DNA of 64,000 nucleotides from Hahellaceae bacterium (GTDB lineage: Bacteria; Pseudomonadota; Gammaproteobacteria; Pseudomonadales; Oleiphilaceae): the NCBI GenBank assembly GCA_024234505.1, contig JACKOD010000003.1, positions 660,070 to 724,069 on the forward strand, in the 5' to 3' direction. The position numbers were made by a program, and so were the translations under genes. How positions within the stretch are numbered: the stretch's first letter is position 1; every line of letters begins with the position of its first letter. Shown one piece after another: positions 36,271-44,616 of the stretch. The notes below the pieces were generated by a model. That model ran no database searches, had not been told where the DNA came from, and worked only from the letters and a program-made list of their open reading frames with translations.

Positions 36271-36678
36271 ATGAATCGTTTCCGTCATCAATTGCCCAAA
36301 ACCAGACGCAACTATTCTGGCTTCACATTGTTAGAAGTAATGATAGCGATGATCGTTTTCGTTCTGGTCGCAGGCGTTTTACAGCGTGTGACGGCTGGCG
36401 TTACCGACCAGTATCGTTGGCTGGAACTGAAAACGCTGGCAAGCTGGATTGCAGAAAACAAAATGGTAGAGCTGCGTGCACAGGATGGCTTACCTCCTGC
36501 AAAAGAGATGAAAGAGGAACTCGATTATTCGTTATTTCGTTGGCAGATATTAAGTAAAGTTTCTCGAACAGAAGATATCTACATGAATCGCGTTGAGTTG
36601 GTCATTAGCCAGCTTGATACTCCGGATGGCGAACCTTTACAGGTTTTGGTCTATGACGGTTTTGTGGGGTTGCACTAA
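36271..36678 (+). CDS. gspI: Minor pseudopilin GspI
   Basis: A 135-residue minor pseudopilin. The leader ends at YSG/FTLLEVMIAMIVF, and the mature region contains WIAENKMVELR, a family hallmark. With GspJ and GspK it should form the tip complex. Its stop overlaps the gspJ start by one base. Confidence 0.92.
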   Translation: MNRFRHQLPKTRRNYSGFTLLEVMIAMIVFVLVAGVLQRVTAGVTDQYRWLELKTLASWIAENKMVELRAQDGLPPAKEMKEELDYSLFRWQILSKVSRTEDIYMNRVELVISQLDTPDGEPLQVLVYDGFVGLH

Positions 36679-37493
36679 TGCAGCGACAGCGCGGTTTTAC
36701 CCTGTTAGAAGTGCTTATTGCCATCAGTATCACTGCGATGATCGGTATTGGGGTATGGCAATTGCTCAACACCGCGCTAAATACCCAAACGATTACCTTT
36801 GCACACATGGATGAACTGGAAACGTTACAGCGCGCCATGTTGATTATGTCGCGAGATTTTTCACAGGTATCCACTCGTCCGGTCAGGAACGAATTTGGTG
36901 ATGCTGAACCCGCTCTGTCAAACCGAAATCAGCTTTATCTTCTGGAATTATCTCGAACAGGTTGGCGTAATCCTCTGAATATACAGAGGAGTGATCAGCA
37001 GCGAGTGCGCTATGAATTGGTTGAGTCAGAGTTGAGGCGTGGTTACTGGCCAGTGCTGGATCGCGGTAATGATGCAGATCCAATTATCCAGACATTGGTC
37101 ACAGGGATAGAAAAAGTCGAATTGCGTTTTCTTAATGATAAAAATGAATGGCTCGAAGACTGGCCCACTGATGATGCGCTGGATAAAAAGGAATACGCCA
37201 CATTGCCGAAGGTGTTGGAAATGACGGTGACTCATTCCCGGTACGGTGCCATTCGTCGGGTTTATGATTTGGTAAACTGGGTCGCGCCAACGGCTACTAG
37301 CAATGGCAACGGAAACGGAAACGGAAACGGAAACGGAAACGGAACCTCGGATAGTAACAGTGAAGAAACTAGCGCAGGTACTGATAATGCGGATACCGAC
37401 ACCGCAGAATCCAATGCTACGGAAACGAACACAACTCAGACAGAAGTGAATGAGGTGTCCGGGTCGAATGAAAGCAGTGAGGGATCTCAATGA
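36678..37493 (+). CDS. gspJ: Minor pseudopilin GspJ with Asn-Gly repeat tail
   Basis: A 271-residue GspJ. Cleavage after QRG/FTLLEVLIAISI; the core contains MSRDFSQVSTRPVRN and VTGIEKVELRF. After about residue 205 the normal domain ends and an unusual low-complexity tail of about 60 residues follows: seven Asn-Gly dipeptides, then an acidic Ser/Thr/Asp/Glu-rich stretch without hydrophobics. The dipeptides are encoded by a six-base tandem repeat, so the length can vary without frameshift. The tail would protrude from the pseudopilus tip. Confidence 0.93.
   Translation: MQRQRGFTLLEVLIAISITAMIGIGVWQLLNTALNTQTITFAHMDELETLQRAMLIMSRDFSQVSTRPVRNEFGDAEPALSNRNQLYLLELSRTGWRNPLNIQRSDQQRVRYELVESELRRGYWPVLDRGNDADPIIQTLVTGIEKVELRFLNDKNEWLEDWPTDDALDKKEYATLPKVLEMTVTHSRYGAIRRVYDLVNWVAPTATSNGNGNGNGNGNGNGTSDSNSEETSAGTDNADTDTAESNATETNTTQTEVNEVSGSNESSEGSQ
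37305..37346 (+). repeat. Six-base tandem repeat inside gspJ
   Basis: Five perfect GGAAAC units (37311-37340) flanked by the variants GGCAAC before and GGAACC after, encoding Asn-Gly dipeptides. The unit is two codons long, so slippage keeps the reading frame. Confidence 0.95.
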
Positions 37494-38512
37494 TCCAGTC
37501 GCGATCCAAGTCATTTTCGGGAATCATTCCGCGCGCGAGACAGAGAGGCGTCGCACTATTGATGGTGCTGTTTGCTTTTGCTTTAGCAAGCATCCTGGCG
37601 ACAGCCATCCTTTCAAGACAAAATCTTTTTCTAAAAAAGACGGCAGTCATACTTCAGCAGAGCCAGGCACAAGAATATGCAACAGCTGTCGAGCAGTTTG
37701 CTCGCCAGATTCTGTATCGAGATTACGAAGAAGATAAACGAAACAATGAATTTACCGATGACCTGAAAGAATATTGGGCTGGCAACTCTCTCATTATTCC
37801 GTTCGGAAATGCCATACTGGAAAGTCAGATTGATGATTTACAGGCTCGGCTGAACCTCAACGACATCGTAAACAACGATGGAACTGCGAATCAATTTGTA
37901 ATCAAGCGCTTTAAGAATCTGTTTGAACTACTTGAAATCAAAGAGCTTACGGTTGAAAAAATTCAGGACTGGATTGATCCTGATTCTGAAGCCGTAAATG
38001 GTGATGGTGGGGAAGATAATCTGTACCTTATAAAAGATCCGGGGTATCGAACCGCGAACGCCGATTTTCAGGATATTTCTGAATTAAAATTAGTAGATGG
38101 TGTAACCGCAGAAATCTATCAGAAGTTGTTGCCTCACGTGACGGTTTTGCCGCGAGGAATGGGGGGGGTCAATATCAATACATGCAGCAAAGAAGTACTT
38201 CAAAGTCTCCCCCCGAAAGCGCTGGATGAAAGTCGGGTGGACGAACTCGTAGAGGAACGCAGCAAAGAACCCATAAAAAAGGCCCAGGAATTTCTCGCGT
38301 TGCCTGCATGGGCAGGTTCCGGCATTCAGGACAAAGAGGTACGGGTTAACAGCGAATTTTTTCAGGTTTCGACACGGGTCACGTTAGGTGATCGTGTATC
38401 CAGACTTGTGTCGGTGTTTCAACGAGATAAAAATGGTAAGCTTACGCTTATGTCTCGGAATTTCGGGCAAAAATACATTATAACAAAACAGTCATTCAGT
38501 CTTCCCGAATAG
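37490..38512 (+). CDS. gspK: Type II secretion tip protein GspK
   Basis: A 340-residue GspK, the large pseudopilin-like tip protein. The leader ends at RQRG/VALLMVLFAFALA; position +5 is not the usual Glu, as is normal for GspK. Seen: LQARLNLNDIV and WIDPDSEAVNGDGGEDNLY. It overlaps gspJ by 4 bp (ATGA). Confidence 0.93.
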   Translation: MIQSRSKSFSGIIPRARQRGVALLMVLFAFALASILATAILSRQNLFLKKTAVILQQSQAQEYATAVEQFARQILYRDYEEDKRNNEFTDDLKEYWAGNSLIIPFGNAILESQIDDLQARLNLNDIVNNDGTANQFVIKRFKNLFELLEIKELTVEKIQDWIDPDSEAVNGDGGEDNLYLIKDPGYRTANADFQDISELKLVDGVTAEIYQKLLPHVTVLPRGMGGVNINTCSKEVLQSLPPKALDESRVDELVEERSKEPIKKAQEFLALPAWAGSGIQDKEVRVNSEFFQVSTRVTLGDRVSRLVSVFQRDKNGKLTLMSRNFGQKYIITKQSFSLPE

Positions 38513-38562
38513 GGGGAGGTCTGGCTTTACATGCAATATTTTGATTAGCAGGGCGCTTGAGC

Positions 38563-39870
38563 ATGGCAGCAAAAGTATTCGTTTCTGTGGGACGGGATGT
38601 GACTCAGCCTCACGCATTGCATTGGGCGTTGTTTACGTCAGCAGAAGCGCCGGCTGCATCGGGAATTTGTCCTGATGCGGAGGCTCTGGCACTGATATTG
38701 GCGCAGAATCAGATTGTTGATGGCCAACTCATCGGGATTTTGCCTTCGCGCCTTGTACTTGCCACACGAGTGAATATCCCGGCTAAACAATCCCGCTATC
38801 TACAGCAAGCGTTACCTTTTGCGGTAGAAGAACAGGTAATACAAGATGTTGAAGAATTACATCTGGTGTTAGCGGGCAAGCTTAAGAATGATACGCATGG
38901 GGTTCTGGCTATTCCCCATTTACTGATGGATGTCTATAGTGACATCGCGACGCAGACCGGCATGCCGCTCATTGGTATCTATGTCGATGCACAACTTTTA
39001 CCTGCAATGTCAGGCGGCGATAAGTTACCGTATTCGCTTTTTCTTGAGGGTGACTGGTTTACATTGGCGTCGCCCGAACTTCAGTTTATCCAAAGCAAAT
39101 CCGAAAATCTGGCGTACTGCATTGAATCATTTGTAATCGCACCGGCAGATACCAATGAGTCTGAGCAGGAAAAAAAGGAACTCAGCTGTTTTCTCACGTC
39201 TGAGCAACAAGTAAAGTCTCAATTGCTATTAGCCCAGATTGATCAAGAAATAGGCGTTTCATTGGCAGTGAAAACACACACCTCGGATGTTTTCACGCTC
39301 TCTTGTCTTGGGTGGTTCAGTCGCCCCCGGGCTGCTGTCAATCTCTGTCAGGGGGCGTATCGAAGTCTGGTTGCACAAAAGTCTCCTTTAACTCGTTGGT
39401 ATTCGGCCGCAGCCGTTTTACTGGTTGGTTTGCTACTACAAGTGGGTATGAATATTGGTCAGGGTTTTTATTACCAGTCATTAGCGAAACAAGAGCAACA
39501 ACTTGCGTTGGAAAACTACAAAAAGATTTTTCCAAATTCGCGCAATGTAACGGCCGGAAATCTTGAACGCGATATGAAAGGCAAGCTAAAAGTATTAAAT
39601 GCACAAGGCCCAAAAGCTGAATTCCTGGAGCTGCTATCCCAAACCGGGATTCAATATAAAAAGCAGCCCAAGTCAGAAGCTATTATCTTTAGGAATATCC
39701 AGTTCAGTGATCAAAGAAATGAACTGGTGCTTGAGCTGAATACCGAAACATTTGAGCAACTTGATCTGTTCAAGAACTCGCTGGCAGAAACGGGGCTAGG
39801 TGTAAAGATTAGTTCAGCGGTCAAAGAGCAGGGGGTCTTTCGGGGTCGTCTGCATATAGTTGGGAGTTAA
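38563..39870 (+). CDS. gspL: Type II secretion protein GspL
   Basis: A 435-residue bitopic inner-membrane protein. The N-terminal two thirds is the cytoplasmic actin-like domain that binds GspE (ARVNIPAKQSRYLQQALPFAVEEQ-type block, here with TRVNIPAKQSRYL); then one membrane helix (AAAVLLVGLLLQVGMNIGQ) and a periplasmic ferredoxin-like domain. The ATG at 38563 is preferred over the TTG two codons upstream. It partners with GspM. Confidence 0.9.
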   Translation: MAAKVFVSVGRDVTQPHALHWALFTSAEAPAASGICPDAEALALILAQNQIVDGQLIGILPSRLVLATRVNIPAKQSRYLQQALPFAVEEQVIQDVEELHLVLAGKLKNDTHGVLAIPHLLMDVYSDIATQTGMPLIGIYVDAQLLPAMSGGDKLPYSLFLEGDWFTLASPELQFIQSKSENLAYCIESFVIAPADTNESEQEKKELSCFLTSEQQVKSQLLLAQIDQEIGVSLAVKTHTSDVFTLSCLGWFSRPRAAVNLCQGAYRSLVAQKSPLTRWYSAAAVLLVGLLLQVGMNIGQGFYYQSLAKQEQQLALENYKKIFPNSRNVTAGNLERDMKGKLKVLNAQGPKAEFLELLSQTGIQYKKQPKSEAIIFRNIQFSDQRNELVLELNTETFEQLDLFKNSLAETGLGVKISSAVKEQGVFRGRLHIVGS

Positions 39871-39871
39871 T

Positions 39872-40384
39872 ATGGGCGTTCGTGATATCGCGCTGGTCGC
39901 CAATGCGGTGAGACAATATCAGAACCTTGGTGCAAATGATCAAAGAGCACTAGGGGTGTTGGCGTTGGCATTGGTCTGTGGTTTATTGTATTTTGCAGTC
40001 TGGAAACCCAGTGCGGTTTTTTATGATCATGCAATTGCAGATTACGCTACAGGTCAAAAACTGGTTGAAACCGTTAAACTCAATGAAGCGCTCTTGCGTC
40101 AGCTGGCGCAGAATGGCGCGACAGGTTCAGCTGCACTGGCCCCGGGACAGTCACTGGTTTCTGTAGTCAGTGGCAGTGCCAGGCCCTTTAATCTTCAAGT
40201 TAAACGTGTAGAGCCGTCCGGCGAGCAAAAGGTGCGCGTCTGGCTCGAAAAAGTAGAGTTCAATCAAACCTTAAAGTGGCTTGAGAGCTTAAAAGGCCGG
40301 TACCATATTTCGGTTGCTGACGTACAAATTGATAAGGAAGAGGCTGCCGGAATAGTCTCTGCTAGATTTACCTTACAAATCTGA
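39872..40384 (+). CDS. gspM: Type II secretion protein GspM
   Basis: A 170-residue bitopic protein: a short cytoplasmic N-terminus, one membrane helix (ALGVLALALVCGLLYFAVW) and a periplasmic coiled and ferredoxin-like domain ending in WLESLKGRYHISVADVQID. It starts one base after the gspL stop, with GGGAG upstream. No gspN or gspO follows, so this ends the operon. Confidence 0.9.
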   Translation: MGVRDIALVANAVRQYQNLGANDQRALGVLALALVCGLLYFAVWKPSAVFYDHAIADYATGQKLVETVKLNEALLRQLAQNGATGSAALAPGQSLVSVVSGSARPFNLQVKRVEPSGEQKVRVWLEKVEFNQTLKWLESLKGRYHISVADVQIDKEEAAGIVSARFTLQI

Positions 40385-40507
40385 ACAAATTCTACAGGCC
40401 TGAATGACGCCTGCTAAACTTACAGGCAAAAGCAACCGGCAGTGTTGTCTAAACTGCAAAAAATAACTATCAGGCTTGAAGTGGGTAAGATAATCAGGGA
40501 GAAAATA

Positions 40508-41143
40508 ATGATAAAAGATTTGCCCCACCCCGAAGTGGTCAGGCTCGATTCTGATGCGATCAGCGAAGCTAAAGCAATTTTATATCACGCCTACAAAGAC
40601 GAGCCCACGTTTCGCTATCTTTTTGATGCCGAACGTAGCGGTTACGAGCAAAGAGTCAGGGCAACGATTCGCGAGTTAATTGATTTACATTTTGCGAGCC
40701 ATCAGGATGTCATCGGTATTACGATGAATGGACGGTTAGTCGCAGTAGCACTTCTGGGTAGCCCGGCCATTCGTTTAAATCTTGCGGACCAACTGAATTG
40801 GCGAATCCGTATGATGCTGACCGCAGGATTGGCTTCAACGCGCCGCTATATCGAGTATCACGAGCAAGTGACAAAATGTCTGCCAGGTACGCAGCGTCAT
40901 GATCTACCTTTGATGGGAGTCGATACCGCACATCAAGGAAAGGGCTATGGCAAGCTTATGGTAAAAGCCATTGAACAATTATGCAGAGAGAATCCTCGTT
41001 CGGCAGGGATTGGTCTGGATACCGGCAACGAAAAACATGCCAAATTTTACGAATCCCTGGGTTTTGAAAAAGTAGGTGAAGTAAAGCTTGGTAACGTTGT
41101 TGAGAGTGTGATGTTTAAACCCGCCTCGTTATTGATGAATTAA
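40508..41143 (+). CDS. GNAT family N-acetyltransferase
   Basis: A 211-residue GNAT protein. The acetyl-CoA binding motif A is LMGVDTAHQGKGYGKLMVKA, and motif B covers IGLDTGNEKHAKFYESLGFE. The N-terminal half (AILYHAYKDEPTFRYLF) resembles acetyltransferases annotated without a substrate. The ATG at 40508 with AGGGAG upstream is chosen over the GTG at 40442. It is separated from gspM by 123 bp and is probably independent of secretion. Confidence 0.85.
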   Translation: MIKDLPHPEVVRLDSDAISEAKAILYHAYKDEPTFRYLFDAERSGYEQRVRATIRELIDLHFASHQDVIGITMNGRLVAVALLGSPAIRLNLADQLNWRIRMMLTAGLASTRRYIEYHEQVTKCLPGTQRHDLPLMGVDTAHQGKGYGKLMVKAIEQLCRENPRSAGIGLDTGNEKHAKFYESLGFEKVGEVKLGNVVESVMFKPASLLMN

Positions 41144-41161
41144 ATTGTAAGATAAATCCCC

Positions 41162-41190
41162 GGGGAGAGGGCCGCAGCCTTTGGCTCCCC
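41162..41190 (+). terminator. Possible terminator after the GNAT gene
   Basis: GGGGAG (41162-41167) pairs with CTCCCC (41185-41190), with further GGCC/GGCT pairing inside, 19 bases after the stop codon. There is no long T-run, so efficiency is uncertain. Confidence 0.4.
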
Positions 41191-41405
41191 CCATTTAGTC
41201 CTTCCTTTATAATCAACCGTCGCTAAACGGCTTGTTTTGTGCTTATTCCCTTTCCCTGCACACTGTTATTTTGTAATTTTCTTTCAAGTAAGCCGTCCTT
41301 TCTCTGTTCATTGCGAGATTGGCATCCTGAGGGTGAAAGTTAATTGCCTATCGCAAGGGAGTCGCTATACTTTCGCGTCTAACACTCTCACATCTATTGG
41401 GTTAT

Positions 41406-42227
41406 ATGAAATCAATCAGCGATGTTATCTCCCGACTTTATGGCGATAATAAACCAGCGATGGTGTGGTGGGGTAAACAAACACTTAAACAAAACCAGTA
41501 CTTCCAACTGGATTTAGGTGGCAGCTTATTTACCTTGCAACGTAAGCCTAATGAGTGGCACTGGTATACCTTTCGGCAGGAGCTCGAAACGAATCTGACA
41601 TCCATTCGCTTTCTGGATCAATTTCAAACGACCACGTCACCTGAGCGCTATGCCGCACAGTCAGCAACTGGGGATTTTGTGTTGTTCCCGAAACTCGCTG
41701 ATCGGCCCGTTGTTATTAAAACCGTGCCTCCGGTGAGTATTTTGCCCGGAGAGGCGACGCAAATTTACGTCAGTACTGCGCTTTGGTTTGGTTTATCCCT
41801 GGGCGAGGAGTCTCGTAAGGTAAAAGAGTTTCAAACCCGCGTGTTGTCTGATACCTGGATGGGGCCCAACACCATGCAGGGAGAACTATGTTATGCCAGC
41901 CAGACTGCCGCCAGAACCTCTCTGGATGAATTACAGCTCAGGCCTTACCGTGCCTTTACGCCGGTAAGGATCAGCAATAAGGGCAATGATTTGCTAGAAC
42001 TTAAAAAGTTCAGCCTACCGGCTCCTTTGCTGTCTCTATTTGCAACTGAGAGCGGGTATTTGTGGACTAACTCGATAACCGTGGCCCGCCAGAAAGATGG
42101 CAATGTTGAGATTAACATTAGCAGTGGAGCGCCCGCTGAAGCAGGTAATAGTGAGCTACTGATGGAGCCTCGAGTCAAGCCAGACAAAAATGCACTCGTT
42201 AAAACGCTGGGCGTGTTGTTTGGTTGA
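41406..42227 (+). CDS. Hypothetical protein, probably DUF432 family
   Basis: A 273-residue soluble protein without signal peptide or membrane helix. It is rich in beta-type segments (FQLDLGGSLFTLQRKPNEWH, VVIKTVPPVSILPGEATQIY, YVSTALWFGLSLGE). From its placement directly before mscS and its general pattern I suspect DUF432, a family of unknown function, but I cannot verify this by eye. The ATG at 41406 is preferred over a TTG three codons earlier. The gap to mscS is 47 bp, so they are likely co-transcribed. Confidence 0.65.
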   Translation: MKSISDVISRLYGDNKPAMVWWGKQTLKQNQYFQLDLGGSLFTLQRKPNEWHWYTFRQELETNLTSIRFLDQFQTTTSPERYAAQSATGDFVLFPKLADRPVVIKTVPPVSILPGEATQIYVSTALWFGLSLGEESRKVKEFQTRVLSDTWMGPNTMQGELCYASQTAARTSLDELQLRPYRAFTPVRISNKGNDLLELKKFSLPAPLLSLFATESGYLWTNSITVARQKDGNVEINISSGAPAEAGNSELLMEPRVKPDKNALVKTLGVLFG

Positions 42228-42274
42228 GATCTGATATTAACGCGCGAATTGATTGTCTAACGTAAGGTTTATAA

Positions 42275-43138
42275 ATGGATTCGGACTTACCAGCAAATTT
42301 GGATCTTTCGGCGGTTGGCCAATGGAGTCATTGGTTTCGAGCCTTAGTGTATCTCTTTGTGGGTTACTTTCTAGCCAGAATTGCGACCAAGATAGGACAC
42401 CGCTTAACGCGTGATCATTTTTCCGAACATCAGATGCAGCTATTTCGACGACTGATATTTTACGTCATTCTGCTTCTTTTTACGGTTTCTGCACTGCGCG
42501 AACTCGGTTTCCAGCTCAGCGTATTGTTGGGTGCGGCCGGTATTTTCTCGGTCGCACTGGGATTTGCCTCGCAAACCTCAGCCTCAAACCTGATTAGCGG
42601 GCTATTTCTGATTGGAGAAAAGCCCTTTCAAGTGGGTGATTTAATCGATATTGAAGGTACCCGGGGCGTTGTTGTATCCATTGACCTGCTATCGGTAAAA
42701 CTGAGAACCCCGGATAATCTTTTTGTACGCGTTCCTAATGAGTCCATCATCAAATCGCGAGTGACCAACGTCAGCAAATTTCCAATCCGGAGAATAGATC
42801 TGAAAATAGGCGTGGCTTATAAGGAAAATATTGCTCGCGTTCGAAGCTTATTGCTAAAGGCGGCAGACGAGAATCCTTTGTGTCTTGAAGAACCTGAACC
42901 TTTTTGCGTCGTTGATAGTTTTGGCGAATCATCGGTTGACCTGCAATTTTCAGTATGGGTAAAACGCGAAGCCTTTAGAGATCTCAAAGATAGCCTTTTG
43001 GAAGATATTAAAGAGGTTTTTGATAAGGAAGGCATAGAAATACCTTATCCTCATATTTCGCTCTATACCGGATCGCAAACAACCCCCATGCCTCTCACTG
43101 TGGTCAAGCAAGACATTTCAGATAATCGACAGGAATAG
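42275..43138 (+). CDS. mscS: Small-conductance mechanosensitive channel (MscS family)
   Basis: A 287-residue MscS-type channel. Three predicted helices; the pore helix region reads LLGAAGIFSVALGFASQTSA, followed by the beta domain (GEKPFQVGDLIDIEGTRGVV, VRVPNESIIKSRVTN) and the C-terminal alpha-beta vestibule. The length equals E. coli MscS. It releases solutes on hypo-osmotic shock. It is embedded in a cluster with RimB/RimK-type modifiers. Confidence 0.92.
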   Translation: MDSDLPANLDLSAVGQWSHWFRALVYLFVGYFLARIATKIGHRLTRDHFSEHQMQLFRRLIFYVILLLFTVSALRELGFQLSVLLGAAGIFSVALGFASQTSASNLISGLFLIGEKPFQVGDLIDIEGTRGVVVSIDLLSVKLRTPDNLFVRVPNESIIKSRVTNVSKFPIRRIDLKIGVAYKENIARVRSLLLKAADENPLCLEEPEPFCVVDSFGESSVDLQFSVWVKREAFRDLKDSLLEDIKEVFDKEGIEIPYPHISLYTGSQTTPMPLTVVKQDISDNRQE

Positions 43139-43204
43139 GCCTGCCTTTTTTTGGGCCAAGTCTTTCACATAATTGTTCGTATTTACCCAGAGGAAATCAA
43201 AAGG

Positions 43205-43633
43205 ATGCAAGATAAACCCTTAATCGGCTGGCGGGAGTGGGTAGCACTCCCTGAATTAAATATTCCCCGTATTAAGGCAAAAGTGGATACCGGCGCGCGC
43301 ACTTCAACCTTGCACGCGTTCGATGTCACACCTTTCGAGCGAGATGGTCAAAAAATGGTTCGGTTTTCGGTGCATCCGGAACAACAGAGTTTGGAGTATG
43401 TAGTTACCTGTGAGTTACCAGTGCTTGACTGTCGTGCCGTGACTGATTCAGGCGGGCATCGTGAAGAACGCTATGTAGTGACAACGCTGCTGTCATTGGG
43501 CGAAAGTGTCTGGCCCATAGAAATGACATTAACTAACCGTGATACCATGAAATTTCGCATGCTATTGGGTCGCACCGCTATGCGCAGGCGATATATTGTT
43601 GATCCGGCAAAATCCTTTTTGAGCGGCAAATAG
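43205..43633 (+). CDS. rimB: RimB-like ATP-dependent zinc protease family protein
   Basis: A 142-residue retropepsin-like protein (Zn_protease family, PF05618). Diagnostic strings: IGWREWVALPELNIPRIKAK, VDTGARTSTLHA with the catalytic-type DTGA, and MLLGRTAMRRRYIVDPAKSF. In Pseudomonas the RimABK system couples such a protein (RimB) to the glutamate ligase RimK acting on ribosomal protein S6. The ATG at 43205 is preferred; the frame opens 18 codons upstream. rimK follows 52 bp later. Confidence 0.85.
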   Translation: MQDKPLIGWREWVALPELNIPRIKAKVDTGARTSTLHAFDVTPFERDGQKMVRFSVHPEQQSLEYVVTCELPVLDCRAVTDSGGHREERYVVTTLLSLGESVWPIEMTLTNRDTMKFRMLLGRTAMRRRYIVDPAKSFLSGK

Positions 43634-43685
43634 TCCAGACAATTATTTTTTAACTTTTGGCAGTTTATTTTAAGGACATCATTTT

Positions 43686-44591
43686 ATGAAAATCGCTATT
43701 CTGTCGCGTAAATCCAGTCTGTATTCAACCAGACGGCTGGTAGAAGCGGGAGAGCAACGAGGGCACGAAGTAAAGGTAATCGATACGCTGCGTTGCTATA
43801 TGAATATTGCGACGGATCAGCCGAGTATTCATTATCGAGGACAAGATCTGACCGGTTATGACGCAGTGATACCAAGGATTGGGGCATCTATTACATTTTA
43901 TGGTACCGCCGTGTTACGTCAGTTCGAAATGATGGGCGTTTTCCCGCTCAACAGTTCTAACGGCATCTCCCGTGCACGGGACAAACTGCGTTCGTTACAA
44001 TTGTTGTCTCGCAAAGGCATAGGGCTGCCAGTAACAGGGTTTGCACATCGCCCGGACGACATCAAAGATTTGATTAACATGGTGGGGGGGGCCCCGTTGG
44101 TTATTAAACTCCTCGAAGGAACCCAGGGGATTGGTGTGGTGCTGGCTGAAACTCGTAAAGCAGCCGAAAGCGTGATTGAAGCCTTCATGGGCCTTAAAGC
44201 AAACATCATGGTACAGGAATTTATTAAAGAGTCTGCCGGTGCTGATATCCGTTGCTTTGTTGTTGGCGATAAAGTAGTTGCTGCGATGAAACGTCAGGCC
44301 GCAGATGATGAATTTCGTTCTAACTTGCACCGGGGAGGATCCGCAACCATGATCAAAATTTCCCCGGAAGAACGGAAGACTGCCGTTGCTGCAGCCAAGG
44401 CTATGGGGTTGAACGTGGCCGGTGTTGATATATTGCGCTCGAACCGCGGACCGCTGGTGATGGAGGTCAACTCCTCGCCCGGTTTGAAGGGGATTGAAGA
44501 AACGACAGGGAAAGATGTTGCGAGTCTTATCTATGAATTTATCGAAAAGAACGCAAAGCCAGTAAGTACGCGAGATTCCACCGTTGGATAA
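43686..44591 (+). CDS. rimK: Alpha-L-glutamate ligase RimK
   Basis: A 301-residue ATP-grasp ligase, the same length as known RimK proteins. Seen: MKIAILSRKSSLYSTRRLVE, RLGASITFYG-type segment (here IPRIGASITFYG), LEGTQGIGVVLAE, and the metal/ATP site LVMEVNSSPGLKGIE. RimK adds glutamate residues to the C-terminus of ribosomal protein S6. Genomic context with a RimB-like protein supports this role. Confidence 0.94.
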   Translation: MKIAILSRKSSLYSTRRLVEAGEQRGHEVKVIDTLRCYMNIATDQPSIHYRGQDLTGYDAVIPRIGASITFYGTAVLRQFEMMGVFPLNSSNGISRARDKLRSLQLLSRKGIGLPVTGFAHRPDDIKDLINMVGGAPLVIKLLEGTQGIGVVLAETRKAAESVIEAFMGLKANIMVQEFIKESAGADIRCFVVGDKVVAAMKRQAADDEFRSNLHRGGSATMIKISPEERKTAVAAAKAMGLNVAGVDILRSNRGPLVMEVNSSPGLKGIEETTGKDVASLIYEFIEKNAKPVSTRDSTVG

Positions 44592-44616
44592 CCATTTAAG
44601 AGGATAATTTAAGGAC

